A DNA stretch of 64,000 nt, taken from NCBI GenBank assembly GCA_040002995.1, contig JBDUDK010000020.1, positions 24,604 to 88,603 of the forward strand, read 5' to 3'. The DNA is from JBDUDK01 sp040002995. GTDB taxonomy: Bacteria; Actinomycetota; Acidimicrobiia; Acidimicrobiales; Ilumatobacteraceae. Shown piece by piece: positions 35,063 through 43,705 of this stretch; position 1 is the first letter of the stretch; each line of letters begins with the position of its first letter. The notes under the pieces were generated by a model, which saw only the letters and a list, made by a program, of their open reading frames with translations, had not been told where the DNA came from and did no database searches. Made by a program: the position numbers and the translations under genes.

Positions 35063-35404
35063 TCACGGCTCCTTGTAGGCCTCCGCCACTCGCTTCGGCA
35101 CGACCATGCGCCACGCGTCGACGACGATCTCGCGCATCTCGGGCTCGTCGATGGCGTCCAGGCGGACCACCACCCAGTGGTAGCGCTGATCCGAACGCTT
35201 GGGCATCGTGAACTTCTCGGGCTCTGACGCGATCAACGCGGCGCGTTCCTCTTTCGGGAATGCGAATCCCATGAGCGTCTCGTCGCGTGAGAACGCGAGA
35301 TACACAATGCGCCCGACGCGGAACTTGACGCGATCGCGCACCAGGGCCTCGTAGCTTCGCTCCAGCGTGAGCGCGAGCTCCCGTACGTCGTCGATGGTCA
35401 CCAT
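35063..35404 (-). CDS. MmcQ/YjbR family DNA-binding protein
   Basis: A 113-residue protein of the YjbR (CyaY-like fold) family, recognisable from its small size, LALTLERSYEALVRDRVKFRVG start and QRYHWVVVRLDAI strand. Members bind DNA nonspecifically, role unclear. The ATG at 35404 has AGAGAT upstream; the longer in-frame reading overlaps selD. Convergent with the HD-GYP gene. Confidence 0.8.
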   Translation of the reverse strand: MVTIDDVRELALTLERSYEALVRDRVKFRVGRIVYLAFSRDETLMGFAFPKEERAALIASEPEKFTMPKRSDQRYHWVVVRLDAIDEPEMREIVVDAWRMVVPKRVAEAYKEP

Positions 35405-35453
35405 GATCTCTTGACGATACGCCGGACGCAGGGCGGGGTCGTAGGCTCCGCGG

Positions 35454-36464
35454 GTGCTCACTGACATTCGCCTGACCGAGTGGACCTCGTGTGGCGGGTG
35501 CGCGGCGAAATGGGGCGCCGCACCGTTGGCCGCGCTCGTGCGGGGGCTCGAGGTCGGCTCTTCGCCCAATCTCCTCGTCGGCCTGGCGCCGTTCGACGAC
35601 GCCGCCGTCTACCAGATCTCCGAAGATCTCGCGATCGTCTCCACCACCGACTTCTTTCCGCCGCTCGTCGACGACCCGTCCGACTTTGGCGCGATCGCCG
35701 CGGCGAACGCGTGCAGCGACGTGTTCGCCATGGGCGGACGGGTGATCATGGCGCTCAACATCTCCGCCTTCCCGGAGCGGATGCCCGTCGAGGCCATCGG
35801 CGCCATCCTGGCTGCCGCAGCCGAGGTCGTCGTCGCGGCCGGCGGCGTGGTCGCTGGAGGTCACACCATTCGAAGCGACGAGCCCATCTTCGGTCTCGCA
35901 GTGCAGGGTCTCGTCGATCCTCGCCGCGTGTTCACCAAGGCCGGCGCACGGCCGGGCGACGTCCTCGTCCTGTCGAAGCCCATCGGCACTGGCATCGTGT
36001 TGGCGGGATCCGGCGCCGCGGAGAAGCGGGCGGCCATCGCAACGATGCGAACGTTGAACCGCGCCGCGTCGGAGGTGCTCAGCGGCATCGGCAACGATCT
36101 GGTGCACGCCGTTACCGACGTGACGGGGTTCGGCTTGTGCGGCCATGGCTGGGAGATGGCGGAGCGCTCGGATGTGCGCTTCTCGTTCGACACCGCGCAC
36201 GTACCTCTCTACGACGGCGCATTAGAGGCGGCCGAGGCGGGTACCCGCACCGGTGGCGATGCGCGCAATCGTGAGCATCTAGCGGCCCACGTCACCATGG
36301 GCGGTGGCGTCGGCGCCGCGCTCCAAGCTCTCTGTTTCGATCCTCAGACGTCCGGTGGTCTCCTGGCGGCGATCGATCCGTGGGCGGTCAACGCCACAAC
36401 CGACGCCGGTTTCACGGTCGTAGGTTCCGTCGCGACCGGGCCGGCTGGTATAGACCTGGTCTGA
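35454..36464 (+). CDS. selD: Selenide, water dikinase
   Basis: A 336-residue selenophosphate synthetase making monoselenophosphate from selenide and ATP. The glycine-rich N-terminal loop is TSCGGCAAKWG, with C16 and K19 in the positions of the catalytic Cys/Lys pair; the AIR-synthase-like domains show DDAAVY, TTDFFPP, ANACSDVFAMGG, GGHTI and PQTSGGLL. Residue 16 is Cys, not selenocysteine. Starts at GTG, with a 49-base gap to the divergent yjbR-like gene. Its stop overlaps the ATG of rnhB (TGATG). No selA, selB or tRNA-Sec is in the window. Confidence 0.93.
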   Translation: MLTDIRLTEWTSCGGCAAKWGAAPLAALVRGLEVGSSPNLLVGLAPFDDAAVYQISEDLAIVSTTDFFPPLVDDPSDFGAIAAANACSDVFAMGGRVIMALNISAFPERMPVEAIGAILAAAAEVVVAAGGVVAGGHTIRSDEPIFGLAVQGLVDPRRVFTKAGARPGDVLVLSKPIGTGIVLAGSGAAEKRAAIATMRTLNRAASEVLSGIGNDLVHAVTDVTGFGLCGHGWEMAERSDVRFSFDTAHVPLYDGALEAAEAGTRTGGDARNREHLAAHVTMGGGVGAALQALCFDPQTSGGLLAAIDPWAVNATTDAGFTVVGSVATGPAGIDLV

Positions 36465-37135
36465 TGCCCTCGAAGAAGGTCGCCCCCACGCGGCAACTCG
36501 AGCACGAGTTGCGGTCCGGCGGCCATGAAATCATCGTCGGTGTCGACGAAGTGGGGCGCGGCGCGTGGGCCGGGCCGCTGATGGTGGGCGCCGCGGTGTT
36601 GCCCAGTGACAAACGGGTGAACGGGGTGCGCGATTCCAAGCTGCTCACCGAGGCCGAACGCGAGCGCCTGTTCGACCGCATCGCCGGCTGGTGCGTGACG
36701 TGGAGCGTGGGCGCGGCGACGCAGGCGGAGTGCGATGAGCTCGGCATGGCCGAGGCGCAGCGGCTCGCGGCTCGACGTGCAATAGACGGTCTCGCGGTCA
36801 TACCCGACACGGCGATCGTCGACGGCACATGGAACTTCCTTCGCGGCACGGTCGGCGATGTTCATCTGAAGGTGAAGGCCGATGCTCGTTGTCTGAGCGT
36901 GGCGGCCGCATCGATACTCGCCAAGGTGACGCGCGACCGCGTGATGCGCGCCGAGGCTGAGCACTATCCCGCGTATGCGTTCGAGTCGAACAAGGGCTAC
37001 CCGTGCTCCATGCACAAGGCCGCCCTGCAGGCGTGGGGGCCCACCGCGATCCACCGGCGGACGTGGGTGTTCATGGACCACCTGCCATGGCCGGGACTCC
37101 GCGTCTTTCGCCCCGAGCAGGCGAGCCTCTTCTAG
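36464..37135 (+). CDS. rnhB: Ribonuclease HII
   Basis: A 223-residue RNase HII that removes ribonucleotides from DNA. Catalytic acids lie in VGVDEVGRGAWAGP and in VRDSKLL; ARCLSVAAASILAKVTRD is the conserved helix and NKGYP the C-terminal motif. Start by TGATG overlap with selD, so the two are coupled. Its stop overlaps the convergent aminotransferase by four bases. Confidence 0.95.
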   Translation: MPSKKVAPTRQLEHELRSGGHEIIVGVDEVGRGAWAGPLMVGAAVLPSDKRVNGVRDSKLLTEAERERLFDRIAGWCVTWSVGAATQAECDELGMAEAQRLAARRAIDGLAVIPDTAIVDGTWNFLRGTVGDVHLKVKADARCLSVAAASILAKVTRDRVMRAEAEHYPAYAFESNKGYPCSMHKAALQAWGPTAIHRRTWVFMDHLPWPGLRVFRPEQASLF

Positions 37136-38235
37136 CGCCGCTTCGTCCATTCGACGAGGCGGGCCACTGCCTCGGACACATTGGCCCGGCTCGCGGCGAA
37201 CGAGAAGCGCACGAAACGGTGACCCCGGACGGGATCGAAGTCGATGCCCGGCGTGACCGCGACGCCGAGCTCGTCGAGCCACGTTCGGCACAGCTTCTGG
37301 CTGTCGTCGGTCAGCCCGCTGACATCGACATACGCATAGAACGCGCCGTCGCAGGGCGCGAATTCGGTCAGGCCCGCGGCGCGGAGGCCGTTCAGCATGA
37401 CGTCACGCGTCTCGGCGAGCGCTATGACGTTGCCCCGAAGTTCCTCGTGACAGTCGAATGCCGCCATGCCCGCGACCTGTGACACGTGGGGCGCGCAGAT
37501 GTAGAGATTCTGGGCGAACTTCTCGATCGCCGGAATGAGAGCGGGCGGGACGACAAGCCAGCCGAGCCGCCAGCCGGTCATGGCGAAGTACTTGGAGAAG
37601 CTGTTCATGACGACGACGTCGTCGCTCATGGCGAGTGCGCTGGCCGCGGGCGCGCCGTAGGTGATGCCGTGGTAGATCTCGTCGGCGATCACGGCGATGC
37701 CGCGGTCGCGGCAGTGGTCAACGATGGCCGCGAGCTGCGTGGCCGGGATCACAGTGCCGGTGGGATTCGACGGGCTGGCGATTACGAGACCGTCGAGGGG
37801 GGCGGCAGCATCGATGAGTTCGGGAGTCGGCGCATATCGGGTTTCTGCGCCGACCGGAATGGCGACGGGTGTGACGCCGAGCGCGGCGAGCGTGTTGCGA
37901 TAGCACGGGTAGCCCGGTTCGGTGACTCCGACTCGGTCGCCGGTGTCGAAACACGCGAGAAAGGCGAGGACGAAGCCACCCGACGCGCCCGCCGTGACGA
38001 TCACCCGTGACGGATCGACATCGACTGAGTACCAGTCGGCGTAATGAGCGGCGATGCGCGCGCGGAGTTCCGGCAGGCCGAGCGCGGTCGTGTAGCCGAG
38101 CGTGGCGTTGTCGACGGCCCTCGCCACCGCGTCGCGAACCCCGCGAGGCGCGCCCGCCGCCGGTTGGCCGACTTCGAGATGCAGCACATCGGCGCCCATC
38201 GCGGCGCGCTCCTCCGCGAGCCGGTTCATCTCCAT
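37132..38235 (-). CDS. Class I/II aminotransferase
   Basis: A PLP enzyme of at least 367 residues, aspartate/aromatic aminotransferase type: SPSNPTGTVI, ADEIYHGITYG, and the PLP lysine in NSFSKYFAMTGWRLGW. It follows the trans-sulfuration genes on the same strand and is probably co-transcribed. The first in-frame ATG is at 38235, yet the 13 upstream codons read KVSRRSAISPFFA, the usual N-terminus of this family, and no ATG, GTG or TTG precedes them before the metB stop. So the true start may be a rare codon such as ATC at 38276, or a base error is present. Confidence 0.88.
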   Translation of the reverse strand: MEMNRLAEERAAMGADVLHLEVGQPAAGAPRGVRDAVARAVDNATLGYTTALGLPELRARIAAHYADWYSVDVDPSRVIVTAGASGGFVLAFLACFDTGDRVGVTEPGYPCYRNTLAALGVTPVAIPVGAETRYAPTPELIDAAAPLDGLVIASPSNPTGTVIPATQLAAIVDHCRDRGIAVIADEIYHGITYGAPAASALAMSDDVVVMNSFSKYFAMTGWRLGWLVVPPALIPAIEKFAQNLYICAPHVSQVAGMAAFDCHEELRGNVIALAETRDVMLNGLRAAGLTEFAPCDGAFYAYVDVSGLTDDSQKLCRTWLDELGVAVTPGIDFDPVRGHRFVRFSFAASRANVSEAVARLVEWTKRR

Positions 38236-38287
38236 GGCGAAGAACGGTGAGATCGCCGACCGGCGCGAGACCTTGATAGCGGCCGCC

Positions 38288-39448
38288 TCAGCCGGCCGCG
38301 TCGAGGGCCTGTTCGAGGTCGGCCACCAGGTCGTTCGCCGATTCGAGACCCACTGACAGCCGTACGAGCGACGCGGGCACCTCGAGGGGCGAACCCGCGA
38401 CCGACGCGTGGGTCATGCGCCCGGGATGTTCGATGAGCGACTCGACCGCGCCGAGCGATTCCGCCAGCGTGAAAACCTCGGTGCGCCTGACAACCTCGAG
38501 GGCGGCGGCCTCGCCCCCCACGCACGTGAAGCTGACCATGCCGCCGAAGTCGCGCATCTGACGAGCGGCGGCCTGATGCCCGGGATGATCGGGAAGCTGC
38601 GGATACAACACCCGGTCGACGGCGGGATGCCGGAGGAGGAGATCGACGACCGCGCGGGCGTTCTCACAATGGCGATCCATGCGCACGGCAAGGGTCTTCA
38701 CCCCGCGCAACACGAGATAACAATCGAACGGGGCCGGCACCGCGCCCGCGGCGTTCTGGGTGAAGCGCAGGCGGCCGGCGAGGTCGTCGTCGTCGACGGC
38801 GACGAAACCCCCAACGACGTCGCTGTGGCCGCCGAGGTACTTCGTCGCCGAGTGCACGACGATGTCGGCCCCCAGAGCGAGCGGTGTCTGCAGGTACGGC
38901 GTGGCGAAGGTGTTGTCGACGACCACGAGGGCACCACGCACGTGGGCTGCGGCCGCCACGGCCTCGATGTCGATGCACGCCAGAAGGGGATTGGTGGGCG
39001 TCTCCAGCCACACCATCGCCGTGTCATCGGGCCACGTCGCCCCGGAGGCGGTGGCGTCGGTGAGGTCGACCGCGGTCCACGTGTAGCCGGCGGGGCCGTA
39101 CACCTTCGAGATCAACCGGAACGTGCCGCCGTAGGCGTCGTTGCCGAGCACGATGCGTTGGCCGGGCGACAGCAGACGCAACACGTTGTCCTCCGCAGCC
39201 AGCCCCGAGGCGAACGCGAGTCCGTGAGCGGCACCCTCGAGCGACGCGACGCAGCTTTCCAGCGCGTTCCGCGTGGGGTTCGATGAACGCGAATACTCGA
39301 AACCGTCGTGGTCGCCGACGGCCCGCTGCGCGAACGTGGTCGACAGTGTGATCGGCGTGACGACGGCGCCAGTCGCGACATCAGGGGTCTGACCGACGTG
39401 GATGGCGCGGGTCTCGAATCCGAGTCCGCTCTGTTCGAGATCACCCAC
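38288..39448 (-). CDS. Cystathionine gamma-synthase / gamma-lyase type enzyme
   Basis: A 386-residue Cys/Met-metabolism PLP enzyme. Shows ETRAIHVGQ, YSRSSNPTRNALE, SGLAAEDNVLRLL, VDNTFATPYLQTPLALGAD and the PLP lysine in HSATKYLGGHSDVVGG. With the adjacent cystathionine beta-synthase it could run cystathionine either to cysteine (gamma-lyase) or from homoserine ester (gamma-synthase); sequence alone does not decide. I prefer the GTG at 39448 because GGGAG lies eight bases upstream; it overlaps the cbs stop. Another GTG lies at 39457. Confidence 0.9.
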   Translation of the reverse strand: MGDLEQSGLGFETRAIHVGQTPDVATGAVVTPITLSTTFAQRAVGDHDGFEYSRSSNPTRNALESCVASLEGAAHGLAFASGLAAEDNVLRLLSPGQRIVLGNDAYGGTFRLISKVYGPAGYTWTAVDLTDATASGATWPDDTAMVWLETPTNPLLACIDIEAVAAAAHVRGALVVVDNTFATPYLQTPLALGADIVVHSATKYLGGHSDVVGGFVAVDDDDLAGRLRFTQNAAGAVPAPFDCYLVLRGVKTLAVRMDRHCENARAVVDLLLRHPAVDRVLYPQLPDHPGHQAAARQMRDFGGMVSFTCVGGEAAALEVVRRTEVFTLAESLGAVESLIEHPGRMTHASVAGSPLEVPASLVRLSVGLESANDLVADLEQALDAAG

Positions 39449-40838
39449 CGGATTCACTCCCGGAGAGGAAGGCGAGCACGTCGGTGCGAGTGAGGACCGA
39501 CAGCGGGCGACCGCCCGATAGGACGAGCAGCGCGGGGGCCTCGTTGAGCAGCTCCACAACGAGGGCGAGAGGCTGGCCGATACCGACCGTGGGCAACTTG
39601 CGACCCATCACCTTCTCGACCGGCGTGTCGAGCACCGATGGATCATGGAACGCGGCGTCCATCAGTTCGAGTTCGTCGACGGCTCCGGACACCTCGGCCG
39701 CCGCGAACGGTGGCTCGTTCTTGCAGACCGGAAGCTGGCTGACTCCGTTGGTGCGCATCAGATTGATTGCGTCGCGCACCGTGTCGCTCGGGTTGACGTA
39801 CAGGAGCCGGGGCATCGTGCCGCGAGAGCCCAGCACGGTCGAGACGCAAAGGTCGCATTCAGTGAGGAACCCATAGTTCGCCATCCACTCGTCGTTGAAC
39901 ACGCGCGAGAGGTAGCCGCGGCCGGAGTCGGGGTTGAGAACCACGATGATGTCGTCGGGCTGCGCGCCGGCGGCGACGCGCAGCGCGGCCGCGACCGCGG
40001 TGCCGCCCGAGCCACCGATGAGGATGCCCTCCTCGCGGGCGACGCGGCGAGCCGTGTGGAAACTCTCCTCGTCGCTCACTGCTATCACGTCGTCGTAGAG
40101 CGACGGGTCGTAGTTGGCCGGAAAGAAGTCCTCGCCGACTCCCTCGACGAGATAAGGCCGGCCGGAGCCGCCGGAAAAGACCGATCCCTCGGGGTCGGCG
40201 CCGATCACCTTGATGTTCGGGTTTTTCGCCTTGAGGTAGCGGCCGGTGCCGGTGATCGTGCCGCACGTGCCCATGCCCGCGACGAAGTGGGTGATGCGTC
40301 CCGCGGTCTGGCGCCAGATCTCCGGACCCGTGGACTGTTCGTGGGCCTCTGCGTTGTACGGGTTTGCGTACTGATTGGGCCGAAACGAGTTCGGCGTCTC
40401 GCGCGTGAGGCGTTCGGCGGTGGCGTAGTAGCTCGTGGGGTCTTCAGGCGGGACGGCCACCGGGCACACCACGACGTCGGCTCCGTACGCGCGCAACAGC
40501 GACACCTTCTCGGGCGCGACCTTGTCGGTCATCACGAAGATGCAGCGGTAACCGCGTTGCGCGGCCACGATCGCGAGGCCAACGCCGGTGTTGCCGCTCG
40601 TGGGCTCGATGATGGTGCCGCCGGGCAGGAGGAGCCCGTCGCGCTCGGCCGCGTCGATCATCGCGAGTGCAGGTCGATCCTTTGAAGATCCGCCGGGGTT
40701 GTTCGTCTCCATCTTCATCGCGACCAGGCAGGACAGGTTGCGGCCGAGCTGCTTGAGCCGCACGAGCGGCGTGTTGCCGATCAGGTCGAGGACGGAATCG
40801 GCGATCTCGGGCTCGGACGGGAGATCGTCGTCAGCCAT
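39441..40838 (-). CDS. cbs: Cystathionine beta-synthase
   Basis: A 465-residue enzyme combining an O-acetylserine sulfhydrylase-like PLP domain (about 1-330) and a C-terminal pair of CBS repeats (about 340-460). The PLP lysine is in NNPGGSSKDRPAL, followed by PTSGNTGVGLA and GMGTCGTITGTGRYLK. It condenses serine and homocysteine to cystathionine. The CBS pair (VNPSDTVRDAINLM and VGIGQPLALVVELL) probably binds an adenosyl ligand. First of a three-gene minus-strand set with metB-type and aminotransferase genes. Confidence 0.94.
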   Translation of the reverse strand: MADDDLPSEPEIADSVLDLIGNTPLVRLKQLGRNLSCLVAMKMETNNPGGSSKDRPALAMIDAAERDGLLLPGGTIIEPTSGNTGVGLAIVAAQRGYRCIFVMTDKVAPEKVSLLRAYGADVVVCPVAVPPEDPTSYYATAERLTRETPNSFRPNQYANPYNAEAHEQSTGPEIWRQTAGRITHFVAGMGTCGTITGTGRYLKAKNPNIKVIGADPEGSVFSGGSGRPYLVEGVGEDFFPANYDPSLYDDVIAVSDEESFHTARRVAREEGILIGGSGGTAVAAALRVAAGAQPDDIIVVLNPDSGRGYLSRVFNDEWMANYGFLTECDLCVSTVLGSRGTMPRLLYVNPSDTVRDAINLMRTNGVSQLPVCKNEPPFAAAEVSGAVDELELMDAAFHDPSVLDTPVEKVMGRKLPTVGIGQPLALVVELLNEAPALLVLSGGRPLSVLTRTDVLAFLSGSESGG

Positions 40839-40854
40839 GAGGCAACGCTATCGC

Positions 40855-42108
40855 TCAGTTCTTGGGGAGGTCCTTGAACGGGGAGACCGAGTCGATGCCG
40901 GCGTCTTTGGGCAGGCCGAGAACCCGCTCACCGACGATGTTGCGCATCACTTCGTCGCTACCCCCCGCGATCCGCATGCCGGGGATGCCAAGAATGAACT
41001 GGCTCCACGCGTACGTTCCCCACTCGCCGGTGTCGGCCACGACACGTGCGCCGAGCACCTGAGCGAGAAAGTCGGCCGTGCGTCGCATGTTCATCGTGAG
41101 CGAGAGCTTGGCGATGGACATCTCGGGCCCGGGCAGCTGACCCGACTTGATCTTGTCCATCGCCCGCTGGTTGTTGTAGCTCGCGACCTTGTTATGGATG
41201 TAGAGGTCGGCCAGGCTCTGCCGTACGAGCGGGTCTTCGTCGAGTTCGTAATGATGGACCATGCCGATGAGCTTCGCCATCGTCGCCACGGTCCCACCGC
41301 CCGCGCCACCGGCACCGATCGACGCGCGCTCGTTCATGAGCGTGGTGAGTGCCACGGACCATCCGTGGTTGACATCGCCGAGCCGGTTCGAGTCGGGTAC
41401 GCGCACGTCGTTGAAGAACACCTCATTGAACGACGCGCCGCCCGTCATCTGCCGCAGCGGGCGCACCTCGACCCCGGGCGCCTTCATGTCGATGACGAAG
41501 CCGGTGAGACCCTTGTGCTTCGGAAGGTCGGGATCGGTGCGGCAGATGATCTCGCCGATATCGGAGTACTGCGCGCCCGACGTCCATACCTTCTGACCGG
41601 TGATGCGCCACTCGTCGCCGTCGCGCTCGGCGCGCGACTGGAGACCGGCGAGATCGCTGCCCGCTCCCGGTTCGCTGAACAGCTGGCAGGCCACGATGTC
41701 GCCGCGGTACATCGCCTTCAGGTAGGCGTCCTTTGCGCTTTCGGTTCCGTGGGCGAGGATCGTCGGCGCCACCATGCCGAGACCGATGCCGAAGAAGCTC
41801 TGGTTCGGGACCTGGTAACGCCCCTCGAGCGCGCCGAACGCCCGCTCGTAGGCGTTGGGAAGCTCACGTCCTCCGTAGGCCTTCGGTCCGGTGATCCAAC
41901 CGAATCCGGCGTCGTATTTCGTCGCCCGCCACTCTTGAGCTCTCTTGAGGTCGTCGACCTCGCGCTGGCGGGATTTGTCGTCGAAGAGGGCGACCTTGTC
42001 GGAACCTTCGCCCCAAACAAAGGCCTTCTCCTCCTCCTTGAGCGACGCGTGCGTGTCGAGGAAGTCGGCTGCTTCCTTCTCAAAGGTCTCGATCGAGATG
42101 TCGGCCAT
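40855..42108 (-). CDS. Acyl-CoA dehydrogenase
   Basis: A 417-residue FAD flavoprotein. It has the FAD/substrate loops QLFSEPGAGSDLAGLQ and VWTSGAQYSD, the C-terminal helix bundle, and GGSDEVMRNIVGERVLGLP. The N-terminus and size fit the actinobacterial long/steroid-chain FadE-like subgroup. ATG at 42108 chosen where family-like sequence starts; the frame is open further upstream. No beta-oxidation genes adjoin it, so the acyl substrate is unknown. It ends 16 bases before cbs on the same strand direction. Confidence 0.91.
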   Translation of the reverse strand: MADISIETFEKEAADFLDTHASLKEEEKAFVWGEGSDKVALFDDKSRQREVDDLKRAQEWRATKYDAGFGWITGPKAYGGRELPNAYERAFGALEGRYQVPNQSFFGIGLGMVAPTILAHGTESAKDAYLKAMYRGDIVACQLFSEPGAGSDLAGLQSRAERDGDEWRITGQKVWTSGAQYSDIGEIICRTDPDLPKHKGLTGFVIDMKAPGVEVRPLRQMTGGASFNEVFFNDVRVPDSNRLGDVNHGWSVALTTLMNERASIGAGGAGGGTVATMAKLIGMVHHYELDEDPLVRQSLADLYIHNKVASYNNQRAMDKIKSGQLPGPEMSIAKLSLTMNMRRTADFLAQVLGARVVADTGEWGTYAWSQFILGIPGMRIAGGSDEVMRNIVGERVLGLPKDAGIDSVSPFKDLPKN

Positions 42109-42380
42109 ATCCCGACAGTATCGAACGGGCGCCCGCCCCGTCCCGCCCGCTCTGTAGGCGTCGATTCGACGTCGATTCGCCGCGAACTGCCCGATACCAG
42201 GCGATCGGCGACACGTGTGTCGAGACATAGGAGACACGGAGCGCCGTTCAACTCAGCCCGCCATCAGATGGAGGTATTTCTGGTCCAAAAGAAAGATGCG
42301 GGCCACTGGGCTCCGTTTCCCCGCCGTCGGCGACGTTTCGAGACTTGGGGTGGTGGGGGCGGGAGCCCTACCGTCGAGGC
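42109..42380. other. 272-base intergenic region
   Basis: No gene is seen. It separates the divergent acyl-CoA dehydrogenase and a small membrane protein gene and must hold their promoters. A 6-base inverted repeat CGACAC-GT-GTGTCG lies at 42209-42222. Confidence 0.5.
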
Positions 42381-42590
42381 GTGCTGTCCCGAACACAAGC
42401 GATGGTCCTTCGCGCGTTCGCGCTCTGGACCGTCTACGTGTGGGTCACCCGCATCTGGAACATCTGGCGCGATCGCACGCGCGACGGCGCGTTCAAGGCC
42501 GTCCACACGGTCCTCGCGGTCATCTCGGTGGCGTTCGCCGTGGCCTGCTGGCTGATCGTTCGCCATAACCGCCGTCCCGCTCGCGGCTAG
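42381..42590 (+). CDS. Small integral membrane protein (SCO4848-like)
   Basis: A 69-residue protein with two membrane helices (about residues 8-25 and 42-61) separated by a charged loop RIWNIWRDRTRDGAF. Size, the paired helices and the FALWTVYVWVTRIWNI stretch recall the actinobacterial SCO4848 family, of unknown role. Start is a GTG after a GAGG; translation further upstream is open but lacks support. Confidence 0.62.
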   Translation: MLSRTQAMVLRAFALWTVYVWVTRIWNIWRDRTRDGAFKAVHTVLAVISVAFAVACWLIVRHNRRPARG

Positions 42591-42600
42591 CTTCCCGGTC

Positions 42601-43062
42601 ATGGGTCAGCCCGTCGCGGTCGTCTCGAAGCCAAGCCGCACGCCGGGCATCTTGCGTTTCGAGGCGAACCGGAGCCTGACGGGCATGGGCCACGTCCGCT
42701 ACCGGAGCACTGATCACATCACGGGCAACGTCCCGAGCGACGAACTGGCCCGGCGGTTCTTCGCGACTGGACAGGTCGACGCCATCCACATCTACGCCAA
42801 CATGATCACTGTCGACCTCGCCAAAGGCTTCACGGGTGACGGCCTCGAAGAGATCGTGGCCGACCTGTTCATCCACTACCGCGACGGGGTCATGCCGGCG
42901 ACGTTCGACGAAGCCCCCGAGGCCACCGAGGAGGCCGCGACCCCCGCGGCGCCGGCGGCAGGCGGGGGAGACGCGCCCGCGCTCTCGGCGGATGCGCAGA
43001 AAATCCCGGCCAACCTGCTCGAGCGGAGCCGGGCGGCCAGGATTCGCCTCCTGGGTCATTAG
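42601..43062 (+). CDS. Nfu/NifU N-terminal-domain protein
   Basis: A 153-residue protein with a scaffold Nfu/NifU N-terminal-type domain (about residues 5-95: TPGILRFEANRSL, RRFFATGQVDAIHIYANMITVDLAKG), followed by an Ala/Pro-rich linker and a short helix. The cysteine-bearing Nfu domain that binds iron-sulfur clusters is absent, so any role in cluster assembly is indirect. It ends 10 bases from the convergent DinB gene. Confidence 0.75.
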   Translation: MGQPVAVVSKPSRTPGILRFEANRSLTGMGHVRYRSTDHITGNVPSDELARRFFATGQVDAIHIYANMITVDLAKGFTGDGLEEIVADLFIHYRDGVMPATFDEAPEATEEAATPAAPAAGGGDAPALSADAQKIPANLLERSRAARIRLLGH

Positions 43063-43072
43063 CAATACCGGG

Positions 43073-43654
43073 TTACTGGCCTAGGCGTCCGTCGATGCGC
43101 TCGCGCAACAGGTCGGCGTGGCCCATGTGGCGGGCGTACTCCTCGATCGTTCCGATCAGCATTTCGCGCAGCGACATCTGCCCTCCACCACTGCCGTGCT
43201 GATTCAAGGGATCGTCGCCGGTGATGTCGAGACTGGGCGCCTCGGCCACCAACCGCTCGGCGAAGTCCACCTCTGCTCGCCATGCGTCCCACGCCTCCGC
43301 AACCACCTGAGGGTCGGGAACCGCGCCATCGAAATCACCGTCACGGTCGGTCTCGGAGCAGAACAGCCGGGGCACGTCCTGTCCGGCCATCATCTTGCGC
43401 CACCCCGCACGCTCCACCTCGGCCAGGTGCCGCACCAGCCCGAGGAGCGACATCGTCGACGGCTCGATGGAACGTCGCGCCATGGCCTCCGCATCAAGAC
43501 CTGCGCATTTCATCTCCAATGTGAGGCGTTGGCAGCGCAGGCTTTCGACCAGCGTGGTGCGCTCGTCGCCCAACCTTGGTTTGTTCTCACGCGGGTCGTC
43601 GTCAGACGGCTTCCCGTCAGCGGTGAACATGTCGGCTCGTCGGGTCGTGGCCAT
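43073..43654 (-). CDS. DinB-superfamily protein (DUF664) divergent from imuA
   Basis: A 193-residue four-helix-bundle protein of the same group as the one at 9255. Candidate metal ligands are in LVRHLAEVERAGW and IEEYARHMGHADLLRE. Its start lies 24 bases from a SOS box that also serves the divergent imuA-like gene, so it is probably itself damage-inducible, like the founding B. subtilis DinB. Its biochemical activity is unknown; thiol-dependent detoxification is plausible. Confidence 0.8.
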   Translation of the reverse strand: MATTRRADMFTADGKPSDDDPRENKPRLGDERTTLVESLRCQRLTLEMKCAGLDAEAMARRSIEPSTMSLLGLVRHLAEVERAGWRKMMAGQDVPRLFCSETDRDGDFDGAVPDPQVVAEAWDAWRAEVDFAERLVAEAPSLDITGDDPLNQHGSGGGQMSLREMLIGTIEEYARHMGHADLLRERIDGRLGQ

Positions 43655-43670
43655 GTCTAATTATCGCCTC

Positions 43671-43699
43671 TTGTAGGACGAACATACGTTCGCTACCCT
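43671..43699 (+). promoter_or_regulatory. SOS box and promoter of imuA-imuB (also facing the DinB gene)
   Basis: CGAACATACGTTCG at 43679-43692 fits the actinobacterial LexA site (read on the other strand it is CGAACGTATGTTCG). On the plus strand TTGTAG (43671-43676) and TACCCT (43694-43699) flank it with 17 bases between, so LexA would sit between -35 and -10. The predicted transcript start is at about the imuA GTG (43706), implying a leaderless message. Confidence 0.85.
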
Positions 43700-43705
43700 C
43701 CAAGG

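Noticed and set aside
35454..35520. Possible selenocysteine codon in selD
   Set aside because: The catalytic position is a TGC cysteine codon; no in-frame TGA exists.
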